This document shows positions 16,341-23,655 of a stretch of 64,000 nucleotides of DNA, one piece after another. The stretch is taken from positions 496,001 to 560,000 of the forward strand of contig NZ_CP041692.1 of the NCBI RefSeq assembly GCF_007362775.1, written 5' to 3'. Under the pieces are notes generated by a model. The model searched no databases. It was not told the origin of the DNA and was given only the letters and a program-made list of their open reading frames with translations. This DNA comes from Microlunatus elymi. Its GTDB lineage: Bacteria; Actinomycetota; Actinomycetes; Propionibacteriales; Propionibacteriaceae. Numbering within the stretch: position 1 is the stretch's first letter; every line of letters begins with the position of its first letter. The position numbers and the translations under genes are program-made.

Positions 16341-17168
16341 TCAATCCTGCTGGTCGGACTCGGCTGGTTTGCCGCGTCGGGGCCGTTGTCGTTGGCGGTA
16401 GGACTCGCCTTCGACGACGAGTTCGTAGGCGGCTGATTGGAACCGGTCCATCGCGGATTGGGCGAGCAGCGGGTCGGCCATCATGGTCAGGATTTCGGGT
16501 GGCTCGCGGTTGCTGGTGATGATCATGGAGCCTTTGCGGTGTCGTTCGACGATGAGTTCGTAGAAGTCGCTGGTTTCGGTGGTTTCGAGGCGGTGCAGGG
16601 CGAGGTCGTCCATGATCAACAAGTCGACGCGGTGGAGTTTACGCATCTCGTCGTCGTAACTGCCGTCGAGCCGGGCGCCGCGGAGTCGTTTGAACAGTTT
16701 GTCGGCGCGTTCGGCGTGCACGCTGTGGTGACGTCTGACGGCGATGTGGCCGAGTGCGTTGGCCAGGAACGTCTTCCCGACGCCGACGGGTCCCATGATC
16801 AGAACGTTGTAGGCATCGGCCAGGAACCTCAGTGAGGTGAGTTCCTGCCATAGGTCCTGATCGAAGCTGGCCGGCGTGGTGTCGTCCCAGGCCTGGAGCT
16901 GCATCTGCGGGTCGAGGTGGGCTGCTTTGGCGCGGCGTTGGGCGGATTGGCGGTCGCGGCGGGTGACTTCGTCGGAGAAGATCATTTCCAGGAAGTCGTG
17001 GTGCGGCATCCGGTTCGACCGTGCCAACGCGAGCCGGTCGGGCAGGGTGTCGAGGAGTTGACCGAGTTTCAACCGACGCATCAACGACTTCAACTCCGGG
17101 GTGACCTCGATCGGCTTGACCGCAGGCTCGGCATCCGGTCGACGACTCGCGCGCTGGCTCGTGCTCAT
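16341..17168 (-). CDS. istB: IS21 helper ATPase IstB
   Basis: 275 residues. The AAA+ core has Walker A in NVLIMGPVGVGKTFLANALG (about residues 118-135) and Walker B in DLLIMDDLALHRLE, with a sensor-like MIITSNREPPEI segment. The N-terminus ELKSLMRRLKLGQLLDTLPDRLALARSNRMPHHDFLEMIFSDEV is the IstB DNA-binding bundle. The start overlaps the istA stop (ATGA at 17165-17168), the standard IS21 coupling. IstB assists strand transfer by IstA by assembling on target DNA. The gene is intact, but the partner istA is broken by an IS3-family insertion. Confidence 0.95.
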   Translation of the reverse strand: MSTSQRASRRPDAEPAVKPIEVTPELKSLMRRLKLGQLLDTLPDRLALARSNRMPHHDFLEMIFSDEVTRRDRQSAQRRAKAAHLDPQMQLQAWDDTTPASFDQDLWQELTSLRFLADAYNVLIMGPVGVGKTFLANALGHIAVRRHHSVHAERADKLFKRLRGARLDGSYDDEMRKLHRVDLLIMDDLALHRLETTETSDFYELIVERHRKGSMIITSNREPPEILTMMADPLLAQSAMDRFQSAAYELVVEGESYRQRQRPRRGKPAESDQQD

Positions 17169-18512
17169 GGCAACCTCCGGACCGTCTCCGACGACGAGTC
17201 GGAACCTGCTGTTGATCTTGAAAGTGTTGGTCTCGACGTTGATCTTGATGTTGACGTTGATCGCCGGATGGCGAAGTCGCCGGTGTCTCGGACGAACCGG
17301 GACGGCGCTGACACCGATCTCGCTGGACCCGGTGTCGCCGAGTCCGCTGTTGCTGGCAGCAGCGTGGGCTGGGCCTGGATGGCTTGGGTGGTGGCGCGGG
17401 TGAGCATGCGGTCGATCAGGCCGATGTCGATGACTTCGGCTTCCAACGCCCGCCGGCAGGCGTCATCGACCGCTTCTGGGCCGTGGCGTTTGACCAGGCC
17501 GAGGAGCCGGTAGACCTGCCGCATCTTGGTCCACGGCAACGGATGCTCCAACACCTGCGCGGCATAGACACCGATGTGGTCGCCGTGGATCGCGGCTTTG
17601 CGTTGCAGGGCGTCGATATCACGCATCGCATAGACCGACTGATGCGCCGGCAGATCAGCCGGATCGGTCTGCCGACGACCAGGTCCCACCCTCGGGTGGA
17701 CCTTGATCAACTCGGCCCGCCAGTACAGCTTCACCGTCGCCGCATCGGCGCGGGCGGTGATCCGTTGCCCGATCAGATCGCCCGGGACGCTATAGAGGGC
17801 CTTGGCGACCTGGACGTGCCGGTCCGGGGCCACCTTCGGCCGGGTCCAGGACGGCACGTCGAACGGCGTCACAGGGCGGGCCAGCAGCTTCGGCTGCTCG
17901 TCGGCGGTGAACACCTCCACCGGATGGAGCCGGGTCGTGCCATGGACCCGCATCCCGGCGGTCTCAGCACACCACCGCTCGGCCCGAGCCCGGCAATCGT
18001 CCAGGCCGTTGAACGACTCGCCGGCGAAGAAGTTCGAGCGCGCATACTGCACGCACCGCTCGACCCTCGGTTTGTCCTGCGGGCTGCGGACCCGGGCCGG
18101 ATCGACCACGAACCCGCGGGACTCGGCATACTCCCGGAACGATTCGTTCAACCGCGGATCGGTCGCGTCCGCGCGGTCGACGATGGCCTTCATGTTGTCC
18201 GGAATCACCACCGCGAACACGCCGTCGAAGAACTCCCACGCCGCCTCGAACCCGGCAATCACCTCCTGCAATGTTTCACCGAAGGTCGGATAGACGAACA
18301 TGTGCCGCGAATAGACCGCGGTGAAGATCAACCCCTTCGTCACCCGACGACGAACCTGACCGGAACCATGATCAACTTCGATCATCCCGAGTCGTCCGAA
18401 GTCGACCTGCAACTCTGCACCCGGCTCACAATCAGCGACTCGAACCGTGGCCCGCCGACGACCGAAGTCCAACTCACTGTGAGATTTCCCCGAAATCGTG
18501 AAGGGTTTCGGT

Positions 18513-19430
18513 TTAGGCCGCTGCCGGTTGGTCAGCGGTGATCATCTCGTATTGGTCGGGTGGCAGCAAGGCCGCGCCGCTGTGCCGTCGTTGGACGTTG
18601 TAGAACTGGTGGCACCAGGCCAGGACGACAGCCCTGGCTTGGGCTTTGGTTTCGAAGTGGTGGCGGGACAGGACTTCGTGTTCGAGGGTGGAGAAGAACG
18701 ACTCCGCTGCCGCGTTGTCGAAACAGGATCCGACCCGTCCCATCGACTGTCGGATCCCGAGTTTCTTCTTACACAGCAGGGAAAAGTCCTTCGCTGTATA
18801 CGTTGATCCACGGTCGGAGTGGAAGATCACACCCTCGATGTGGTCCCGGCCACCGCGGACCGCCGCGGCGATCTTGATCGCATCACAGACCAATGGCGCG
18901 TCGGGGTGATCGCTGATCGGGCAGGCCAGCAGCTTGCGCGAGAACAAGTCGATCACCGTGGCCATGTAGAGCTTGCCCTCATCGGTCGGAATCTCAGTGA
19001 TATCGCCACACCATTTGCAGTTCGGCGCCCGGGCGGAGAAGTCCCGCTGCACCAGGTCCGGGAACTTGGCCGCCTTGCGGTCCTGCTTGGTCAATCCCTT
19101 ACGGTGTTTGCGTTTTCTGCCCTGCAGGCCTTGGCGGGTCATCGAGTCGGCGACCGTGTTGTGGCCCACCCTCCAGCCGGCATCGACCAGATCCCGGTGG
19201 ATCCGCGGTGAGCCGTAGGTACGACCGGACGCCTCAAACATGGCCAGCACCGCAGCATCCAGCTCGCGGCGCCGCTGCTGTCGGTCGGTGACCGGGGACT
19301 TGATCCACTTGTAGAACCAGCCCACACTCAGGCCGAGGATGGCGCAGCAGACCGCGATCGGGACGCGGTAGAAGGTCCTCTGGTCGGCGATGAAGCGTGC
19401 CACGCTCACCTCATCGCCTCCTTCACCCAC
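18513..19430 (-). CDS. IS3-family OrfB (integrase-core transposase)
   Basis: About 305 residues as an open frame. It starts with an HTH_21-like region (DAAVLAMFEASGRTYGSPRIHRDLV) and contains the rve DDE core: Asp in CKWCGDITEIPTDEGKLYMATVIDLFSRKLL, Asp in VIFHSDRGSTYTAKDF, Glu in SCFDNAAAESFFSTLEHEV. The frame is -1 relative to orfA and overlaps it for about 25 bases, so the active transposase is expected to be an OrfA-B fusion made by -1 frameshifting. I see no classical A6G slip site; the overlap is GC-rich (around CTGTGGGTGAAGG). The end of the protein lies just inside the left repeat. Confidence 0.92.
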   Translation of the reverse strand: MGEGGDEVSVARFIADQRTFYRVPIAVCCAILGLSVGWFYKWIKSPVTDRQQRRRELDAAVLAMFEASGRTYGSPRIHRDLVDAGWRVGHNTVADSMTRQGLQGRKRKHRKGLTKQDRKAAKFPDLVQRDFSARAPNCKWCGDITEIPTDEGKLYMATVIDLFSRKLLACPISDHPDAPLVCDAIKIAAAVRGGRDHIEGVIFHSDRGSTYTAKDFSLLCKKKLGIRQSMGRVGSCFDNAAAESFFSTLEHEVLSRHHFETKAQARAVVLAWCHQFYNVQRRHSGAALLPPDQYEMITADQPAAA

Positions 19431-19696
19431 AGGACCACGGAACGCTTGAGAACATCACGCTCCATCCGCAGCTCGGCGTTCTCAGAGCGCAGCCGCTTCA
19501 ACTCGTCAAGATCATCTTTGGACAGGCTATTGACGCCTTCACGCTGTTCACGGTCCCGGGCCACCCAGTTGCCCAGGGTGCCCTCGTTGACCCCCAGGTC
19601 ACGGGCGACCTGCGCGATCGACTTGTTGGACTCGTGCACCAGCCGCACAGCGCCCTCGCGGAACTCCGCGTCGAACTTCCGTCGCTTCTCTGGCAT
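19406..19696 (-). CDS. IS3-family OrfA (HTH protein)
   Basis: 96 residues. The HTH_Tnp_1 fold is visible as KFDAEFREGAVRLVHESNKSIAQVARDLGVNEGTLGNWV, followed by a leucine-zipper-like helix (LDELKRLRSENAELRMERDVLKRSVVLW), the oligomerisation part of IS3 OrfA proteins. The ATG has an AGGAGTTGTC-type site upstream. It binds the element's ends and supplies the N-terminus of the OrfAB transposase through frameshifting into orfB. Intact. Confidence 0.93.
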   Translation of the reverse strand: MPEKRRKFDAEFREGAVRLVHESNKSIAQVARDLGVNEGTLGNWVARDREQREGVNSLSKDDLDELKRLRSENAELRMERDVLKRSVVLWVKEAMR

Positions 19697-20175
19697 GACA
19701 ACTCCTCATAGTGCATGCCTTCACGAAAGTGGGGGATTTCCACTGGTCGCATACCGATTCAGGGTCCGATACGACACCACCACACCCCGACGACCCAACA
19801 AGATGTTGATCTTGGTCAACGTCAGGCCCTGATCCAACCAGGCCTTGAGTTGATCATGATGAACAGCGATCGTCTCCCACGCCTCACCCTTGCCGTTGGG
19901 ACGCTTGCTACGAACTCCACCGACCACCGCGGTGATCAACTCACTGGTCAGCTGGGACGCGTCCCCGTCACGGTCCAGGCCGTGGGACTGCGCCATCTCC
20001 ACATACCGGCGGACCGTCTTCCGATCGGTGCCCGACAACCGGGCCACCTCCCGCAGACCGGTACCCGCCAGCCACAATCGCAAGATCTCTCGGATCTCGA
20101 CCACCGAAACCTCCCGGAAGCTCATAGGGCCAATAGATCGGCCGAACAACCGAGACCCCGGCAGGCGCGCCAACG

Positions 20176-20291
20176 GTGGTCCCATCACTGGCAAAACCGT
20201 CAGCCAGGTGGTCCCATCACTGGCAAACCAGTGGTCCCATCCTCATGGCAAAACCGGCTCCGAAGCGGTCCCTTCCCGCTGGCAACCGACA
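20176..20291. repeat. Multiple terminal repeats of the IS21-family right end
   Basis: Four related blocks occur here: GGTGGTCCCATCACTGGCAA at 20176 and 20207, a variant with CCTCATGGCA at 20230-20255 and a diverged GCGGTCCCTTCCCGCTGGCA at 20265. Two inverted copies are at the left end (from 16238 and 16263). They are probably IstA binding sites. Confidence 0.75.
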
Positions 20292-20478
20292 CCAAACGTT
20301 GTCCTTCCCCCCTCGGAGACTTGCTGCCGTGCGCATGTCCCCTATCCCACGGAAGGTTACGGTCAACCGCATAGCGAAGCTCCGATGGCGCCGGTCTTGT
20401 GACCTCGGCAGGCTCGAAGATTTCGATGGCTCGCCAATAGTTGATGGCGCGAATGCGCGGGTCTCGGTCGGGTCGCAT
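20292..20478 (-). pseudogene. 5' stub of a gene truncated by the IS21-family end
   Basis: Minus-strand coding-like text runs from a possible ATG at 20476-20478 (MRPDRDPRIRAINYWRAIEIFEP, then DRNLPWDRGH) to the IS21 edge. The phrase 'NYWRAIEIFEP...LPW..GH' resembles the start of large actinobacterial ATPase/helicase proteins, but this is a weak recollection. Codon usage is of coding type. The rest of the gene is missing: the sequence left of the IS is a different gene, so a deletion is likely. The start could also lie upstream. Confidence 0.4.
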
Positions 20479-20701
20479 GGGTTGACCCCCGTCAGTCACG
20501 ATGGGCCGGTTCCTCGTCGCCGGACTCCAGATCGTCATCGAACACGAAGCACTGTAGAGGGACGCGGGGACAGTCAAACCGCGGGCGAGCATTCCCGGGA
20601 AACCGCATCAGCGTACGTGCAGGGCAGCGCGCTGGCGGTGGAGGCTCGCTGGCCAGCTGAGGCCGCGTCGGCGTACCGCAACCGCATCTAGCCTGAATCC
20701 A

Positions 20702-20727
20702 GTTAGCCTAACGGGAGTTTGGCTAAC
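20702..20727. promoter_or_regulatory. Operator-like palindrome upstream of the DUF234-type ATPase
   Basis: GTTAGCC (20702-20708) and GGCTAAC (20721-20727) are exact complements with a 12-bp spacer, ending 8 bases before the GTG start at 20736. The region is AT-richer than its surroundings. The short distance suggests that it overlaps the promoter or the start of the mRNA. Confidence 0.55.
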
Positions 20728-20735
20728 ATGAGGGT

Positions 20736-22196
20736 GTGCCAAAGCCACCAACCATCTTCGATCGCGACGCCGAATGGGACGACCTCACCCGATTCGTCGA
20801 GGACCCGGCGCCCGGGCTGCGGATCGGGATCGTGAGAGGGCGCCGCCGATACGGAAAGTCGTTCCTGCTGGAACATCTATGCGCCCAGCTCGGTGGCGTG
20901 TACACGCTGGCCGTTCGGCAGAGCCGGACGATGGGGATCCAACGGTTCATCAACGCCGTGTCGGACGCGGTCGGCTTGCCGCTGGGCCGGTTCGACACCT
21001 GGGAGGGCGCACTCGAGGCCGCTATCGAAGCCGGCGTCCGGACTGCTGGTGACCGAATCCCCGTACTTGTGGTGGACGAATTCCCGTACCTGGAATCGCA
21101 GGCGCCAGAGCTGTTGAGCGTGATCCAGGCGATCTACGATCGGCGCGGACCGTCATCGGGGCATCCGTCGTACAAGTTGATCTTGTGTGGGTCGGCACTA
21201 TCGGTGATGTCTCGATTGGTCATGGGTGATCAGGCACTGTACGGGCGGACCGCTCTTGATCTGAGGATCGGCACCTTCGACTTCCGGGACACTGCCAGCT
21301 ATTGGGGCGCGGACCCTGAGACAGCACTCTTGATCGATGCCACGATCGGCGGCGTTCCCGGGTATCGCGACGTGATCGGTCGGCCGCCGGCTGCGGGCAA
21401 GAAGGGCTTCGCGACCTGGCTCTCAGGCAGCCTGCTCAACCCATCGCATGCGTTGTTCAACGAACCGGACTACCTTCTCGCCGAAGACCCAAAGCTCACC
21501 GACCGCGCACTTGTTTACGCCATCTGGGAAGCGGTCGCGCAGGGTGCAACGACACCGACCAAGATCGGCGGGATCGTCGGGCTGGAAACGAAATCGCTGG
21601 ACTACTACCTGCGCCTGATGCGTGCAGCAGGGTTCCTCCGACATGATCAGGATCTGCTGTTGCAACGCCGACCTGTGATCACCATCGCCGACCCGGTCGT
21701 ACGATTCCACAACCTGATCGTCCGGCCAAACCTGGCAGACCTCGAGCTCCGCAACACCCAGCTTGCCTGGCAACGATCCGAGACGACCTTCGACGCCAAG
21801 GTTCTCGGGCCACACTTCGAGGAGCTTGTCCGCGCATGGGCAACCCGTTACGGCCGTGCCGAAGGCAAACTCGACATCGGCCATGTTGGCACCACCGTGA
21901 TTGCCTGTCGGGAGCACCGGGGGCACGAGGTCGACCTGGTTGCCCTGGACTCGGAATCAACCCCTCGACGCAAGGGCGGCCGGATCAGTGTGATCGGCGA
22001 AGCCAAGGCAACTACTCAACCGCGCGGCGAAGCCGACCTCGTACGGCTCGAGCATGTCCGCGATTTGCTTACGGCACAGGGATGGCAGGCAGATTCAGCC
22101 CGGTTGCTCCTGGCATCGCGGTCCGGGTTCCGACCTGAACTGCGGACCAACTCACCGGCGATCCTTCTCGACCTGCACGATCTGTACGGCCGCTGA
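20736..22196 (+). CDS. P-loop ATPase with C-terminal DUF234-like nuclease domain
   Basis: 486 residues from GTG 20736. Walker A is GRRRYGKS at residues 35-42 (within IGIVRGRRRYGKSFLLEHL) and Walker B is LVVDEFPYL at 111-119, followed by ILCGSALSVMSRL, a sensor motif of the archaeal/bacterial ATPase family (PF01637 type). About residues 275-340 form a winged helix (TTPTKIGGIVGLETKSLDYYLRLMRAAGFL). The C-terminus has HEVDLVALD...ISVIGEAKAT, the D...ExK pattern of the DUF234 nuclease-like domain. The gene stands alone behind a palindrome. Family members are mobile and of unknown role; a link to defence or selfish maintenance is only an idea. Confidence 0.85.
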   Translation: MPKPPTIFDRDAEWDDLTRFVEDPAPGLRIGIVRGRRRYGKSFLLEHLCAQLGGVYTLAVRQSRTMGIQRFINAVSDAVGLPLGRFDTWEGALEAAIEAGVRTAGDRIPVLVVDEFPYLESQAPELLSVIQAIYDRRGPSSGHPSYKLILCGSALSVMSRLVMGDQALYGRTALDLRIGTFDFRDTASYWGADPETALLIDATIGGVPGYRDVIGRPPAAGKKGFATWLSGSLLNPSHALFNEPDYLLAEDPKLTDRALVYAIWEAVAQGATTPTKIGGIVGLETKSLDYYLRLMRAAGFLRHDQDLLLQRRPVITIADPVVRFHNLIVRPNLADLELRNTQLAWQRSETTFDAKVLGPHFEELVRAWATRYGRAEGKLDIGHVGTTVIACREHRGHEVDLVALDSESTPRRKGGRISVIGEAKATTQPRGEADLVRLEHVRDLLTAQGWQADSARLLLASRSGFRPELRTNSPAILLDLHDLYGR

Positions 22197-22207
22197 GCAG
22201 TGTGCGG

Positions 22208-22411
22208 CTATCCCGGACGACCGACACCGCGGGTGCTGCGGCCGACCGACGTGACGAGGGCGCGGTGGAGCTTGACCGAGTCGCTGAGTCGGTGGCGCAG
22301 GGCGCGCTCGAGGCCACCGATCGTGACCAGCGGATCGTGGTCCGGCCAGTCAACGGCCCGTCCAAGATCAACTTCGGCAAGGTCGTCGACCGCACTCACA
22401 CACGGAGTCAT
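22208..22411 (-). CDS. Small hypothetical protein downstream of the Nudix gene
   Basis: 67 residues starting at the ATG nine bases after the Nudix gene's stop. Codon third positions are strongly G/C, and the arrangement looks like a second gene in an operon. The sequence (AVDDLAEVDLGRAVDWPDHD, then GGLERALRHRLSDSVKLHR) has no domain I recognise. No ribosome site stands out. A GTG at about 22399 is an alternative start. Confidence 0.4.
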   Translation of the reverse strand: MTPCVSAVDDLAEVDLGRAVDWPDHDPLVTIGGLERALRHRLSDSVKLHRALVTSVGRSTRGVGRPG

Positions 22412-22420
22412 GTCGCGACG

Positions 22421-22831
22421 TCAGCTTGAGCGATTCATGATCAACTTCACCGTCGGCAGATCTGCGGGTGCCCAGTGCAGACCCGTCAACCTCGAGCGTG
22501 GCAGCCACCTGAGCTCGGCATGCTCAGTGAGTTTCGGAATCCCGGTGATCAAGCTGCAGTAGTACGTGGTCAGCGTCACGAGGCCGAAGTCGTACTCGTG
22601 AGTCGTCGAGATGATCTTCTCGCCGACCTGTACCTCGCAGTCGAGCTCCTCGCGGATCTCCCGGCGTAGCGCCGCCCGTGCGGACTCACTCGGTTCGATC
22701 TTGCCGCCGGGGAACTCCCAGCGGCCGGACAGCTCTCCCTCGGATCCGCGCTGTGCGCACAGAACCTGCCCGTCGCGTACGATCACCGCCCCAACGACGT
22801 TGATCAACTTCTCCGTCGGCGTCTGGCGCAT
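22421..22831 (-). CDS. Nudix hydrolase (MutT-like, probable (d)NTP pyrophosphatase)
   Basis: 136 residues. The Nudix box is visible as GGKIEPSESARAALRREIREEL, matching GX5EX7REUXEEXGU with Asp-Cys (EELDC) in place of the final Gly. Upstream VVGAVIVRDGQVLCAQRG and RWEFPGGKIE are typical of MutT-type enzymes that hydrolyse oxidised nucleotides such as 8-oxo-dGTP. The rest of the fold (HEYDFGLVTLTTYYCSL, LRWLPRSRLTGLHWAPAD) fits the 8-oxo-dGTP diphosphatase group well. A housekeeping role in nucleotide-pool cleaning is likely, but the substrate cannot be assigned from sequence alone. Confidence 0.88.
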   Translation of the reverse strand: MRQTPTEKLINVVGAVIVRDGQVLCAQRGSEGELSGRWEFPGGKIEPSESARAALRREIREELDCEVQVGEKIISTTHEYDFGLVTLTTYYCSLITGIPKLTEHAELRWLPRSRLTGLHWAPADLPTVKLIMNRSS

Positions 22832-22909
22832 GACGGTAGCTTAGGCACCAAGATCACGCCGCATTTGTTCCCGCCGAGACTGCGCGAATCGAACCGCCAG
22901 GGCAGCATA

Positions 22910-22932
22910 TATATACGAGGTGTCCGTATATA
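22910..22932. promoter_or_regulatory. vapBC operator palindrome
   Basis: TATATACG (22910-22917) and CGTATATA (22925-22932) are exact complements with a 7-bp spacer, ending 9 bases before the vapB start. The AT-rich arms contrast with the GC-rich genome and may contain the -10 element. It is a likely site for VapB-VapC autoregulation. Confidence 0.7.
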
Positions 22933-22941
22933 CTCAGCGCC

Positions 22942-23148
22942 ATGAAGCGTCTGATCGACATCGATGACGACGCGTTGGAGCGCGCGCGAAAGACGCTCGG
23001 GCTGCCAACCATCAAGGCGACCGTGAACGCCGCGTTGCGACTGGCCGCCGGCGACCCGGTCGCCGGCGAGACTCGGCCCGGAATCGACGACGCCATCGAT
23101 GCCTTGGCGGGCATCGAGTTCGACGAACGGGCCACGGCGTGGCGCTGA
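22942..23148 (+). CDS. vapB: VapB-type antitoxin
   Basis: 68 residues. The N-terminus MKRLIDIDDDALERARKTLGLPTIKATVNAALRL is a ribbon-helix-helix domain of the VapB/DUF2191 group; the C-terminus (DDAIDALAGIEFDERATAWR) is the usual acidic-aromatic tail that wraps around a PIN toxin. It is followed after 19 bases by the vapC start. Together with VapC it should bind the palindrome at 22910-22932 and repress the operon. Small size and motifs are typical; no sign of decay. Confidence 0.88.
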   Translation: MKRLIDIDDDALERARKTLGLPTIKATVNAALRLAAGDPVAGETRPGIDDAIDALAGIEFDERATAWR

Positions 23149-23167
23149 GTCTGTTCGCCCGATCACG

Positions 23168-23575
23168 ATGAACTTCTTGGTCGACACCAGCGTCCTGACT
23201 CGGATGCGCGTCGAGCCGGTTCAGACCGCTCTGCGCGAGCTATCCGTCGCCGGGCGACTGGGGCGCTGCGCGATGACCGACCTCGAGTTGGGGTTCTCCG
23301 CCCGAAATGGCCACGAGTGGGACACGATTGTCCGTGCACTCGCCGCGTTCACCCGCGTCGAGGTGGCGGCCAGAGACTTTCGGCGGGCCGAGCAGGTCCA
23401 GCGGTCGTTGGCCGATGCCGGATTGAAGGGCCGCAAGGTGCCCGACCTGATCAGCGCCGCCGTCGCCGAGCGGCGCGGCTGGGAACTGGTCCACTACGAC
23501 CATGACTTCGAACACATCACAGGGGCGACTGGGCAGCCACATCGTTGGATCGTCGCGGCCGGATCGATCGATTGA
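23168..23575 (+). CDS. vapC: VapC-type PIN-domain ribonuclease toxin
   Basis: 135 residues from ATG 23168. PIN residues are in place: Asp6 in MNFLVDTSVL, Glu in MTDLELGFSAR (about 39), Asp in KVPDLISAAVAERRGWELVHYDHDFEHI (about 93, and again near 112-114). VapC toxins cut RNA (tRNA or rRNA in known cases) in a Mg-dependent way and are held in check by VapB. All acidic residues are present, so the toxin looks active. The RNA target cannot be told from sequence. Confidence 0.92.
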   Translation: MNFLVDTSVLTRMRVEPVQTALRELSVAGRLGRCAMTDLELGFSARNGHEWDTIVRALAAFTRVEVAARDFRRAEQVQRSLADAGLKGRKVPDLISAAVAERRGWELVHYDHDFEHITGATGQPHRWIVAAGSID

Positions 23576-23655
23576 ACCGTCGAGACGGCAGCTGCGAAGT
23601 CGCTGCCACGGCGTCCGCGTTCCGTCACCCGGTCGGGCCTTGACACAATCGCGCC

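Larger units (their letters stand above)
18480..19742 (-). mobile_element. IS3-family insertion sequence inside istA
   Basis: 1263 bp. The ends begin 5'-TG and finish CA-3'; the 25-bp inverted repeats (18480-18504 and 19718-19742) share the inner TCGTGAAGG. The target duplication is CTG (18477-18479 and 19743-19745). Two overlapping genes, orfA and orfB, fill it on the minus strand. The insertion is younger than the IS21-family host. Confidence 0.95.
17165..20125 (-). pseudogene. istA: IS21 transposase IstA, split by an IS3-family insertion
   Basis: The gene reads from ATG at 20123-20125 (MSFREVSVVEIREILRLWLAG, an HTH with TGLREVARLSGTDRKTVRRYVE) down to LNRYATS at about 19744, where the IS3-family element at 18480-19742 intervenes. 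It resumes at 18479 with ELDFGRRRATVRVADCEPG and the rve integrase core: LQVDFGRLG, then FTAVYSRHMFVYPTF, then VFAVVIPDNMKAIV, then PQDKPRVERCVQYARSNFF, followed by a beta-barrel domain. Removing the insertion and one CTG copy restores RYATSELDFGR without a break. The intact gene would encode about 560 residues. The present allele cannot make full-length IstA. Confidence 0.93.
16233..20291 (-). mobile_element. IS21-family insertion sequence, itself interrupted by an IS3-family element
   Basis: The ends start TGTCG (16233) and, on the other strand, TGTCGGTTGCCAG (from 20291). Both ends then share GGGAAGGGACC-like and TTTGCCATGAGGATGGGACC-like blocks, the multiple terminal repeats typical of IS21. 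istB and istA overlap by four bases. Subtracting the IS3-family element leaves about 2.8 kb. I see no clear target duplication. The left flank is inside the DUF4143 pseudogene and the right flank is unrelated, so an adjacent deletion probably followed insertion. Confidence 0.9.
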
